A DNA stretch of 52,698 bases, taken from IMG/VR virus record IMGVR_UViG_3300048800_000113, positions 1-52,698 of that record; one strand, given 5' to 3'. A program made the translations under genes and the position numbers. The notes under the pieces are model-generated. The model worked only from the letters and a program-made list of their open reading frames with translations. It was not told the DNA's origin and did not search any database. The DNA comes from a virus. Positions 14,468 to 21,763 of this stretch are shown here, in pieces; positions within the stretch are counted from its first letter, which is position 1; every line of letters begins with the position of its first letter.

Positions 14468-14909
14468 TGATGAACCCAACCTTGGCGTTGATCAGTCTTG
14501 AGCGGCGATTCGCAGCCAAGGTGCAGATCACTCCAACATGCCATCTGTGGATCAGCACGCTCAATAACAAAGGAAGGCCAGCGATCGGCGTACCGGCTGC
14601 CCTGATCGGCAAGGCTCGCATGATGCAGGATCCCACGTTGCTTGGTTTCTTCATTACGGCACATGGCCAACGCAGCTCAACCACACCTCCTGCGATCAGG
14701 ACCTGTGCGTCCGTTGGGATCACCTCTACGAGGGAGATCAGGTGACCAACATGGCAGACATGGCCGCCCGAACGACCGCAACCTACTGCCGAAGCGGCCT
14801 GCATCTCAGAACCGCAGCGAACACACGCATCAGGCGCAATGGCACTCGGCTGTGTCTCGACTGCAAACGCATCGCCGACGCGGCATGGCGCTTGTCTAGG
14901 ACGGCGTAA
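14467..14909 (+). pseudogene. HNH homing endonuclease broken by a one-base frameshift
   Basis: Starts by TGATG overlap with the VWA stop. The first frame gives an HNH-type N-terminus (RFAAKV, CHLWISTLNNKG, LLGFFIT) and then loses sense. From 14661 another frame continues the same protein: TWPTQLNHTSCDQDLCVRWD, then HLYEGDQ, NMADMAAR, and a CxxC end, stopping at 14909. A missing base around 14655-14660 restores the whole enzyme. It is either inactivated or a sequencing error. Confidence 0.8.
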
Positions 14910-14910
14910 C

Positions 14911-14920
14911 AACGCTCGTT
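14911..14920. promoter_or_regulatory. AACG-NN-CGTT site with extended flanks
   Basis: AACGCTCGTT within GTAACAACGCTCGTTTGCAG, again starting at the TAA of the preceding reading frame, as at 10998. A 67-base gap before the 14988 gene follows. Confidence 0.7.
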
Positions 14921-14987
14921 TGCAGACCCGATTTGCCGAAATCTTCTTTCCCCGAAGTCGAGGTTCCCATATAGGAGGAAATCGAAA

Positions 14988-15191
14988 ATGCACATCAACA
15001 CCGCTGATCAGGCAGCCAAGGCTCTGGCTGGTCTCCAGCGCAAGCCAGTGATCAAGCGCATCGCCAAGACAGATCCCTGCCCCGACTGCGGAGGAGAGGT
15101 CATCAACTGGTACGCGAGCAACCCGCGCGACCCCGGCGACGTCGACCCGCGTGCGGACTGCACCAACCCTGACTGTCTGTGGGGTTACTAG
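14988..15191 (+). CDS. Zinc-ribbon protein (67 aa)
   Basis: ATG after ATAGGAGGAAATCG. Contains CPDCGGEV (near residue 31) and CTNPDC (near residue 58), two CxxC-type knuckles forming a classic zinc ribbon, with a basic N-terminal helix. Possibly a nucleic-acid-binding adaptor. Unknown role. Confidence 0.8.
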   Translation: MHINTADQAAKALAGLQRKPVIKRIAKTDPCPDCGGEVINWYASNPRDPGDVDPRADCTNPDCLWGY

Positions 15192-15193
15192 CC

Positions 15194-15712
15194 ATGGCCA
15201 TCATTGCGCTGACGCAGGGTTTGTTCACCACTGTTAACGACGCCGACATGGCCCTACTTTCCTCTCACCACTGGCACGCGATCCGAGTGAATCACAACCA
15301 GCGGGTGACGTACTACGCCACAACACACGTCAGCACTCCTGGACTCAGGACGCGAGACAAGGGTGGCCGGCGGATGGTGCAGATGCACCGCTTCATTCTC
15401 GGCCTGACGGCGGGTGACCCCGATGTCGATCACTGGGATGGCAATGGACTAAACAATCAGCGCGCGAATCTGCGACTTGCCACTGACCAGCAGAACGCTC
15501 GCAATAGACGCCCACGCATGACCGATGCTCGTGGCGCCCTCACCAGCTCCTACAAAGGAGTGAGCCTCCGGGGTCAGCGCTGGGCGGCCATCATCACCGT
15601 CGATGGTCAATACACACCACTGGGCACATTTGATACCGAGATAGAAGCAGCCGCTGCTTACGACACCGCCGCGCGCAAATACTTCGGACCATTCGCATGC
15701 ACAAACTTCTAG
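15194..15712 (+). CDS. HNH-AP2 homing endonuclease (172 aa)
   Basis: ATG at 15194, three bases after the previous stop. HNH core: MHRFILGL, VDHWDGNGLNNQRANLR. Then an AP2 DNA-binding domain: YKGVSLRGQRWAAIITVDGQ, GTFDTEIEAAAAYD. This HNH-AP2 architecture is well known among phage homing enzymes. Lower GC than the neighbours. It occupies the gap between two small genes without an obvious broken host gene. Confidence 0.88.
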   Translation: MAIIALTQGLFTTVNDADMALLSSHHWHAIRVNHNQRVTYYATTHVSTPGLRTRDKGGRRMVQMHRFILGLTAGDPDVDHWDGNGLNNQRANLRLATDQQNARNRRPRMTDARGALTSSYKGVSLRGQRWAAIITVDGQYTPLGTFDTEIEAAAAYDTAARKYFGPFACTNF

Positions 15713-15722
15713 GAGGCTACTG

Positions 15723-15911
15723 ATGCGCTCCCGCACCATGTGGACCATCAACGCCACCGACCACACCGTCACGGTGTGGCGCTATGACGCTTTGCCCAAT
15801 ACAGCTGCCATGGAGGACGTCGAGTGCACCCTCAACGAGTCAGACCTCGAAGAGATCCAGCGCTCGATCGCGCTGACCTATCCACCCGAGCGAGAAGACC
15901 GGAACGCCTGA
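15723..15911 (+). CDS. Hypothetical protein (62 aa)
   Basis: Starts at ATG after AGGAGG. Strand-rich N-terminus (MWTINATDHTVTVWRYDA) and an acidic helical end. No motif recognised. Confidence 0.65.
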   Translation: MRSRTMWTINATDHTVTVWRYDALPNTAAMEDVECTLNESDLEEIQRSIALTYPPEREDRNA

Positions 15912-15935
15912 CCCCAACCCCTAAACGGAGGGACC

Positions 15936-16928
15936 ATGAAGACAGATATGAGGGCCTACATCGAGGCCAACGGCAACCTGCCACCGGACTGCGTGCTGGG
16001 CTACATCGCGTGGTTCAGCGTCAACGACGCTGCCTACGACGCGGAGCGGCTCATCAAGGACTTCGACCGGCTGCAGCTCAACTCCACGATGCTGCCTGCG
16101 CCGCTGCGTGCCGACGACGCCTTCGAGAAGGCGTCCAAGGAGATCGACAAGTTCAAGTACGCCATCGTGGGTGGCAGCACCGCTGAGATCCTCATCCGTG
16201 AGGTCTCTCGGGATGCTCGCACCATCCAGCGGCACATGATCCGCGAGGTCAAGGACTCCGCTGGCAAAAGGCTGCTGTATGAGAAGGTCGGCGAGCTCAC
16301 CTTCTACCGCGGCCGCGTCGTCGGTGGCGTCGTCGACCAGTCATCGACTCGGGCTCGGGCCACGCTCGACCCAGCCCTCTCACCCTCGGAACGAGACATA
16401 CTAACGCCCGTTGTTAGCCAGTTCACCGAGGCCTACCACCGCTACCGCGACTTCCATGACGGGCAGAAGGTCCGCGGCATCCTGCGCAACTACCTGGTGT
16501 ACCTGAACGCGGTGCAGATGAAGCCCAGCGTGTACTTCGTCCACTCCTCCCGTGCCGATGAACTCGAGCGGCTCAAGGCATTCGCTGATGGGCTGGGCAC
16601 AGCCTCGCTGATGCTCCTGCCCCAGGCTGACCTGCCCCGGCTGCGTCAGGACGTCATCGACGCCTTCCAGGAGGAGGCAGAGAAGGATCTGCAGCAGGTA
16701 GTCGTCGACATCCAGAAGCTGCGCTCCTCTCGCAGCGGAGACATCCGCCCGACCGCGTTCGCCAAGATCAAGGAGGACTACGACCGGGTGATGCGCAAGG
16801 CCAGCGAGTACTCCCGCACCCTGCAGATCGGTCAGGACAGGACAGCCGGCGCAGCCGAGCTGGCTGTCGACGCACTGATGGCGCTGCAGATCGACGTCAT
16901 GAAGACCCTCGACAAGGTGGTGGCCTGA
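15936..16928 (+). CDS. Helical hypothetical protein (330 aa), possible MoxR/VWA partner
   Basis: ATG after AACGGAGGGACC. Almost entirely helical, with a small beta unit around residues 115-135 (LTFYRGRVVGGVV) and long charged helices at 210-330. The C-terminal sequence is coiled-coil-like. I do not recognise the family with confidence; proteins of this kind often accompany MoxR/VWA pairs in actinophages. It contains an AACGCCCGTT site at 16403. Overlaps the next gene by one base. Confidence 0.8.
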   Translation: MKTDMRAYIEANGNLPPDCVLGYIAWFSVNDAAYDAERLIKDFDRLQLNSTMLPAPLRADDAFEKASKEIDKFKYAIVGGSTAEILIREVSRDARTIQRHMIREVKDSAGKRLLYEKVGELTFYRGRVVGGVVDQSSTRARATLDPALSPSERDILTPVVSQFTEAYHRYRDFHDGQKVRGILRNYLVYLNAVQMKPSVYFVHSSRADELERLKAFADGLGTASLMLLPQADLPRLRQDVIDAFQEEAEKDLQQVVVDIQKLRSSRSGDIRPTAFAKIKEDYDRVMRKASEYSRTLQIGQDRTAGAAELAVDALMALQIDVMKTLDKVVA

Positions 16929-17137
16929 TGACCCCTGAGCAGGCCGAAACGGTCAACTTCTACAAGGCATACAACGTGCCAGCAACATGGTTCATCGGGC
17001 CGCCCGATACTGAAGGACGCATTGAGGTCATTGCGCTTGGTCAGGACTTCATCTGGTCACTGCTGATCGACGCAGGTGGCCTCGCCAACACCTCCGAAGC
17101 CACTGTCGGTCCATTCTCTACCGGGATCGAGGTCTGA
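16928..17137 (+). CDS. Hypothetical protein (69 aa)
   Basis: TGATG-coupled. Alpha/beta small protein (TWFIGPPDTEGRIEVIALGQ) with no Cys. Not recognised. Confidence 0.65.
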   Translation: MTPEQAETVNFYKAYNVPATWFIGPPDTEGRIEVIALGQDFIWSLLIDAGGLANTSEATVGPFSTGIEV

Positions 17138-17138
17138 C

Positions 17139-17315
17139 ATGCCATACGAATGTGACTACTGCGGAAGGCTATTCACCACTGAGCCTGTCCGTGACCCCGA
17201 AGAGATCACCTGGCGGGGACTCTGGGCTCGGATCTGGTGCTCCGAGGAGTGCATGATCAAGCACGCTGAGCTAATCGCATCCAACGGCCCACTGGGGCGG
17301 AGTGATGAGCGATGA
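17139..17315 (+). CDS. Zinc-finger protein (58 aa)
   Basis: Starts at ATG immediately after the previous stop; the longer in-frame version is a shadow. CDYCGRLF near the N-terminus and WCSEECMIKH later give a CxxC...CxxxC(H) zinc finger, close to the C-terminal fingers found in FCS-type or ribbon proteins. Function unknown. Confidence 0.75.
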   Translation: MPYECDYCGRLFTTEPVRDPEEITWRGLWARIWCSEECMIKHAELIASNGPLGRSDER

Positions 17316-17536
17316 CCATTGACCTGTCTCTGCTCCGCGAGGTTCTCAGCGACGTCGCCAAGGCTGTCGAATCCCTGGACGGCACCGTCATCGACGACAC
17401 TACGCTGGGCAACAAAGCCGGCGCGGCCCAGCTCAATCGGGAGCTGCTCAACCTCGCTGACCAACTCCAGCTCGCGTCGGCCCTGGTCCGCAACGAGTAC
17501 TGGACCGGGAAAGGGTTGTTGTCCTATGGACTTTGA
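17312..17536 (+). CDS. Hypothetical protein (74 aa)
   Basis: ATGA overlap with the previous gene. Almost wholly helical with regularly spaced leucines (LLREVLSDVAKAVESL; LNRELLNLADQLQ), perhaps a small helical bundle or coiled coil. Overlaps the next gene by 11 bases. Confidence 0.65.
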   Translation: MTIDLSLLREVLSDVAKAVESLDGTVIDDTTLGNKAGAAQLNRELLNLADQLQLASALVRNEYWTGKGLLSYGL

Positions 17537-17825
17537 CGACCGAGCACCACTGGAAGCCGACCCGGAGCGCGTGCCCTCTCCGGAGCAGCTCGAGAAGCTC
17601 AAGACTCTGTTCGACTGGATCGACACCCTGCACGATCGGGTGCGCAGTCCCTGGGGCATGGCGTGGATTGAGATCCAGCTGATGATGGCCGGCGGCACCG
17701 AGCTGTTCGAGTGGGCAGCCTCCGACCCGCCGATCCACAGGCTCTACCGCTACCGCATCGACGCGCCTCTGGATCCGAACGCGAGTGCAGAGGACTACCT
17801 ACCACAGAGTTGGGAGGAGCCATGA
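17526..17825 (+). CDS. Hypothetical protein (99 aa)
   Basis: Starts at ATG inside the previous gene's end, preceded by GGAAAGGG. Acidic, helical middle (EQLEKLKTLFDWIDTLHDRV), with aromatic residues in the second half. Overlaps the following start by ATGA. Unknown. Confidence 0.7.
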   Translation: MDFDDRAPLEADPERVPSPEQLEKLKTLFDWIDTLHDRVRSPWGMAWIEIQLMMAGGTELFEWAASDPPIHRLYRYRIDAPLDPNASAEDYLPQSWEEP

Positions 17826-18493
17826 GAGCCAGATACAACGGCCAGGATGGAGAGCTGACCATCGAGCAGTGCACCCTGCTGCGCTACAACGAGAACGGGA
17901 AGATCCGCAAGTTCTACCAGCAGATGCTGGTGGCCTTTCACCCTGACGGCCAACAAGGATTCTTCTGGTCGGTCTCGAACTGGGGCCCCGGCCCAGAGGA
18001 ACCGTGGAACAACGGCCGCGACCTGAAGGGCGGGATCAAGTCGGAGGCTCATGGCAGCCAGTACATGGGCGAGCAGGCGAACAAGCGACAGGTCGACACC
18101 AAGATCAGAGGTGGCTACACGTTCTACAGCGAGTTCAATGCTGCCGCCAATGTGGAGCCGCCACCGAAGATACTCTCCGAGCTAGGCATCAGTCGATCCC
18201 TGGCTCCCCGACCCGGGATCGCGACCGGGGCCGCGACAACGACACCTCGGACTGCGCCATCCCCGGTCGTGCCTGCCAACGTCCGTTGGCAGCCCCTGAA
18301 TGACCTGCGAGCCACGATCAGCGACCGGTCGGCGGTGGCCATGCAGTCCCTCATGGACGGTGACCTACCGGCGGTGATCGCAGAACGTCAGACCCTCATC
18401 GACCTGCTGGGTGAGATCCGTGCGCTCCATGAGACCGGTGAAGGTCAGCTGGAGATGCTCACCATGAAGCTTGCCGCGGAGTTGAAGAAGTAG
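17822..18493 (+). CDS. Hypothetical protein (223 aa)
   Basis: Starts by ATGA after TTGGGAGGAGCC. N-terminal ~110 residues form a beta-rich, Trp/Tyr-rich domain (FYQQMLVAFHPDGQQGFFWS); then a Pro/Thr/Ala linker, and a helical C-terminus (residues ~165-223). The linker encodes an exact copy of the palindrome TGCCAACGTCCGTTGGCA at 18274. It may be a modular DNA-associated protein, but no family is recognised. Confidence 0.75.
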   Translation: MRARYNGQDGELTIEQCTLLRYNENGKIRKFYQQMLVAFHPDGQQGFFWSVSNWGPGPEEPWNNGRDLKGGIKSEAHGSQYMGEQANKRQVDTKIRGGYTFYSEFNAAANVEPPPKILSELGISRSLAPRPGIATGAATTTPRTAPSPVVPANVRWQPLNDLRATISDRSAVAMQSLMDGDLPAVIAERQTLIDLLGEIRALHETGEGQLEMLTMKLAAELKK

Positions 18494-18553
18494 ACGCCCC
18501 GCTATCAAGCAGGTATCGTTCTTGTCATTCCAACAACACAAAGAAGGTGTTCG
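18494..18553 (+). promoter_or_regulatory. 60-bp gap before the RuvB-like gene
   Basis: One of the few untranslated gaps in the rightward operon. It begins with GACGCCCCGC, a word that is also the right arm of the inverted repeat at 25048-25148, and ends with AAGAAGG before the next start. A promoter is possible but no clear -35/-10 is visible. Confidence 0.3.
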
Positions 18554-19612
18554 ATGCACGCTTCAGGCTTCCTCGCTTATCAGCTGGCCCGCACCAACGG
18601 CGGTGCCTACCGCGGCCACGGACCCAAGGTCAAGCGGGGCCTTGAGATCCTCGAAGGCCCCTACCCCAAGTCGTTCGTCGAGTTCGTCGGCCAGAGCACG
18701 GCACGCTCCCAGATCCTCGCCTCCATCACGGCCTCGGTCGTGCTGAGCCAACCGATGGACCACATGCTCCTGGCCTCCGGTCAGCCCGGCGTCGGGAAGA
18801 CTGCACTGGCCCGGCTCACCGCCTTCAAGCTCGGCGCTGGCATGGTCGAGCTCTCCGGTCTGGTCAGCGACAAGGACGCAGCCAAGGCCCTGAAGGTGAT
18901 GCGAGACGGCGACGTCCTGCTCATCGATGAAATCCACCGACTCGTGGGGCAGGGCAAGTCCCGGGCTGAGTGGCTGCTGACCCTCATGCAGGACGGCGAG
19001 CTGCACATGCCAACGGGCGTTATCGTCGCCCCAAAGATCACCATCATCGCAGCGACCACGGACAAGGAGCGCATCCCGCAGACCATCCTGGACAGGTTCG
19101 TGCTCCAGCCCATCCTCGAGCCCTACAGCCTGGAGGAGGGCGTGGAGATCGCCAAGCTCCAGGCCACTCGGCTTGGGTTCGGCACCGAGCTGCTGCCCAT
19201 GCCAGAGGACGACACCTGGCTGCGCACCGCGGCCCACGCTGCCCGGCACAACCCCAGGCGCATCGGCAAGCTGCTCTCCTCTGTGCGGGACGTGGCCCTG
19301 TCCACCAACGGCTCCAACCTGAGCGAGGCTGGGTACGACATCTCGCTGGCGCTGGAGTGGAACGGCCTCACCAAGGATGGCATCACCCGCAGCGGTCAGG
19401 ACTACCTGATGGCCCTGCTGGCCTACGGCGGCACAGCCGGCCAGTCCACCCTCAAGGCGCTACTCAATGAGGAGCTGCTGGTCCAGACCGAGAGGGATCT
19501 GGTGCAGGACGGCTTCATGGAGGTCACCCCTCGCGGCCGCACCCTGACCGACTACGGCAATGAACGAGCGATCCAGCTCGCCAACAACAAGATGGAGGTA
19601 CAACCAGCATGA
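18554..19612 (+). CDS. RuvB-like / clamp-loader-like AAA+ ATPase (352 aa)
   Basis: Walker A SGQPGVGKT (75-83), Walker B VLLIDEIH (121-128), sensor 1 in IIAATTDKERIP, and arginine-finger-like residues in LDRF. The FVGQ motif before Walker A and the winged-helix-like end (residues ~270-352) match RuvB, the Holliday-junction branch-migration motor, or the related AAA+ loaders. No RuvA or RuvC homologue is seen nearby. A role in replication or recombination is inferred. Confidence 0.85.
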   Translation: MHASGFLAYQLARTNGGAYRGHGPKVKRGLEILEGPYPKSFVEFVGQSTARSQILASITASVVLSQPMDHMLLASGQPGVGKTALARLTAFKLGAGMVELSGLVSDKDAAKALKVMRDGDVLLIDEIHRLVGQGKSRAEWLLTLMQDGELHMPTGVIVAPKITIIAATTDKERIPQTILDRFVLQPILEPYSLEEGVEIAKLQATRLGFGTELLPMPEDDTWLRTAAHAARHNPRRIGKLLSSVRDVALSTNGSNLSEAGYDISLALEWNGLTKDGITRSGQDYLMALLAYGGTAGQSTLKALLNEELLVQTERDLVQDGFMEVTPRGRTLTDYGNERAIQLANNKMEVQPA

Positions 19613-19881
19613 ACAACATTCCACGATCAGCCAGAGATCTCATCGCCGCGTTGCGCAGACAACGGAAGGCGGCACTGCGCGAGTGCGGTCATCTGGGCGA
19701 GAAGCTCCACACCGCTCGGCTGGAGATCGAGGTGCAGCGGCACCGGATCAAGGAGCTGGAGGACAAGCTCCGCGAGGAGACCTTCGAGGATGAACTGGAT
19801 GCTCACATCGCAGAGTCGATGAAAGACCCTGAATACGCTGCCGCGGTCGCTGCCGCAGACAAAGAGAAGGCGGAGTCGTGA
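19609..19881 (+). CDS. Coiled-coil hypothetical protein (90 aa)
   Basis: ATGA overlap with the AAA+ gene. A basic N-terminal helix, a long Glu/Lys/Arg coiled coil (residues ~15-60), and an acidic end (ESMKDPEYAAAVAAADKEKA) that resembles the C-terminal tails of some antitoxins. No toxin partner with a known fold is next to it, so I do not call it an antitoxin. Confidence 0.7.
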   Translation: MNNIPRSARDLIAALRRQRKAALRECGHLGEKLHTARLEIEVQRHRIKELEDKLREETFEDELDAHIAESMKDPEYAAAVAAADKEKAES

Positions 19882-20066
19882 CCTACAAGACGATCCGCCG
19901 AGACCGGGTCAAACCGGGCGACCTGGCTTTGCACAAGGACAATCAACTCGACGCTCGAGAAGTCGCCCGCGTCGATGGCGACTCCATCTGGATCTGGATC
20001 GGCCGCGACCCCTTCGGTCCCTACCCCAGGGAGAACTACACCTACAGCCGCAGGACATCGTCATGA
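19878..20066 (+). CDS. Hypothetical protein (62 aa)
   Basis: GTGA overlap; GTG start. A beta-rich protein with RVKPGDLALHKD and VARVDGDSIWIWIG, possibly a small SH3-like or OB-like barrel. Not recognised. Overlaps the next gene by ATGA. Confidence 0.65.
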   Translation: MTYKTIRRDRVKPGDLALHKDNQLDAREVARVDGDSIWIWIGRDPFGPYPRENYTYSRRTSS

Positions 20067-20569
20067 CCACCTTCAGCCTGACCGAGGTCTGTCACGCCGT
20101 CATGCGTGAGGGCATCACCGCCTACATCGAGCACACCGGCAGCGGCGTGATGACCCTCTACGCAGGCCACCAGGTCGACAGCATCTGGACCGTGGCCGCA
20201 GGCCCCGGTCGTGCAGGGGTCTACCACGCCGAGGAGCCCGGAGGGGTCTACCTCCCGCCACCAGCGGCGATCGTTGCCAACACTGAGGCCTTCTCGGTCG
20301 GGCCCGGCAACATGCAGACGTGGGTAGCGCAACCCGAGAGGGTGTGGGTCTGCCCCGAGTCTGCCATCGTCGCGGAGATCGCCGACGAGATCATCCGCCA
20401 GGTGCGCGAACACGCCGCACAAACGCCCGTTGTTACGCCCGTCAAGACCTGGCCAGACACACCAGAGGAGCGTCTGGCCTTCATCGAATGGCAGTACGAG
20501 GTCGAGGCTGGCGACACGCTGCGCGGCTTCCGTGACTGGCTCGCAGCCAAAGAGGAGAACCCGCAATGA
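20063..20569 (+). CDS. Hypothetical protein (168 aa)
   Basis: Two parts are visible: an N-terminal mixed region with a single Cys pair far apart, and a C-terminal helical region (PEERLAFIEWQYEVEAGDT, then FRDWLAAKEE). An AACGCCCGTT site at 20422 lies inside and is followed by GTTACGCCCGTC, part of the extended flank. No known family. Confidence 0.7.
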   Translation: MTTFSLTEVCHAVMREGITAYIEHTGSGVMTLYAGHQVDSIWTVAAGPGRAGVYHAEEPGGVYLPPPAAIVANTEAFSVGPGNMQTWVAQPERVWVCPESAIVAEIADEIIRQVREHAAQTPVVTPVKTWPDTPEERLAFIEWQYEVEAGDTLRGFRDWLAAKEENPQ

Positions 20570-20913
20570 GCTACTACCCCAAAGAGGAAGCCCGCTTCAT
20601 CAAGGACACCGCCGAGCACGAGATGACCATTCTGCACAACGATGGCCTGTACCGGCACCTGCGCTTCAAGAAGCCCGGCACCCGCTTCTACTGGTTCGAC
20701 CTGATCACCTGGCCCGGCTACCTCACTATCGCCGGGGACATGGGCACCTTCACCTTCGAGCGCACCGAGGACATGCTCACGTTCTTCCGGGGCGCCGGAG
20801 ACATCAACCCCCAGTACTGGAGCGAGAAGATCCGCCCCAACGCTCTATTGGGCGTTAAGGTCATCATCGACCCCACGCTCACGGGCATGGATTACCGGAT
20901 CGCCGAGTCATGA
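20566..20913 (+). CDS. Hypothetical protein (115 aa)
   Basis: ATGA overlap. An aromatic-rich beta protein (HLRFKKPGTRFYWFDLITWP), without Cys. Proteins of this type are common hypothetical actinophage genes; no function is known. Confidence 0.75.
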   Translation: MSYYPKEEARFIKDTAEHEMTILHNDGLYRHLRFKKPGTRFYWFDLITWPGYLTIAGDMGTFTFERTEDMLTFFRGAGDINPQYWSEKIRPNALLGVKVIIDPTLTGMDYRIAES

Positions 20914-21122
20914 CACGGGCGCCGGCGTGGATGAGCAAACACCCCTGCAGGGCTTGCGGCACCGGCTACGGAATCTGCGGCGAAGGCGCGATACACAGTC
21001 TCATGTGCTGCCCGGCCTGCAGCCACCCGTCGCGATGGGCCGAGAACCCTTGGACCTCAGCAGACGTGATCGAGATGTGGGAGGGCAAGGACATCCGCGA
21101 CGCACTGGAGCCGAAGCCATGA
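20910..21122 (+). CDS. Zinc-ribbon protein (70 aa)
   Basis: ATGA overlap. CRACGTGYGICG near residue 13 and CCPACS near residue 33 give two CxxC units of a zinc ribbon; the rest is Trp- and Glu-rich. The 3' end overlaps the next ATG. Confidence 0.75.
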   Translation: MTRAPAWMSKHPCRACGTGYGICGEGAIHSLMCCPACSHPSRWAENPWTSADVIEMWEGKDIRDALEPKP

Positions 21123-21448
21123 GTTACGCCGAACTGACCGAGGACGACGCCGTGCGGCGCGGGACGTATGTCAAAGCGATCGGGTACGTCATCGCCAATC
21201 CTCAGACTCGCGCGTCCCTAGCCAACGCGTGCATGGCTGTCGCTGATGCCGAACTGCACGACATCAAGAGGGCAACTCTCCACAAGGCTGCCGCGATGCT
21301 CCGGCGAACAAGTGGCCCGAATCCAGCCGAGGACGCGGACTTCGACGGCTACGACGTGCACATGGTGCAGGAGGCTGCCCTCTGGGATGGAACGATGGGC
21401 GCAGCGGACACTCTGGACGAGTACGCCGACATGGTCCGTCCCTTATGA
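21119..21448 (+). CDS. Hypothetical protein (109 aa)
   Basis: Starts at the ATG overlapping the previous stop. Wholly helical, acidic, with alanine-rich middle (AMAVADAELHDIKRATLHKA). No recognised domain. Confidence 0.7.
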   Translation: MSYAELTEDDAVRRGTYVKAIGYVIANPQTRASLANACMAVADAELHDIKRATLHKAAAMLRRTSGPNPAEDADFDGYDVHMVQEAALWDGTMGAADTLDEYADMVRPL

Positions 21449-21458
21449 GTGGCCGGTC

Positions 21459-21665
21459 ATGAGCGAGGACAAGTGCCGGCCCGTCGAGGTCGACGGAGAG
21501 ATCATCCCCGTCCTTGGCGGCGCCGAGATGGACGCCAACGACCGCGAGATGTTCGCCGACCTCGTGCGGGCGGCCAAACGCAAACTGGCAGCTGAACACG
21601 ACGGCTACCCGATCCAGACCGCGATGTGGGACGAGCCGCCCAAGTACGAGCCGGAGAAGCCGTGA
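21459..21665 (+). CDS. Hypothetical protein (68 aa)
   Basis: ATG 10 bases after the previous stop. A short acidic protein with one helix (DREMFADLVRAAKRKLAAEH) and a Pro-rich end. Function unknown. Confidence 0.65.
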   Translation: MSEDKCRPVEVDGEIIPVLGGAEMDANDREMFADLVRAAKRKLAAEHDGYPIQTAMWDEPPKYEPEKP

Positions 21666-21763
21666 GCGAGCCCCTCCGCTCCCCTGACCAGCCGATGTGT
21701 CCCGAGTGGCAAGATGTGCATGAACTTAGGATCGGCTTACTAGAGCCGGATCAAATTGCCTGA
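21662..21763 (+). CDS. Micro-ORF (33 aa) at the convergence point
   Basis: GTG start overlapping the previous stop (GTGA). A 33-residue product with a Pro-rich start and DVHELRIGLLEPDQIA end. Its 3' end overlaps the end of the leftward sigma gene by 13 bases and includes the hairpin. It may be only a run-through frame. Confidence 0.35.
   Translation: MSEPLRSPDQPMCPEWQDVHELRIGLLEPDQIA
21730..21752. terminator. Bidirectional hairpin between the two operons
   Basis: GATC-GGCT (21730-21737) pairs with AGCC-(G)-GATC (21744-21752), with loop TACTAG and one bulged G. It sits exactly where the rightward and leftward operons meet, so a terminator serving both strands is likely, although T-runs are weak (AAATT follows on the plus strand). 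Confidence 0.5.

Noticed and set aside
19609-19881. Antitoxin of a toxin-antitoxin pair
   Set aside because: Only the C-terminal tail looks antitoxin-like; there is no DNA-binding domain and no toxin neighbour.
20840-20857. AACGCT...GGGCGTT inverted half-sites
   Set aside because: The half-sites are spaced wider than in all other copies and lie in a coding stretch; not counted as a family member.
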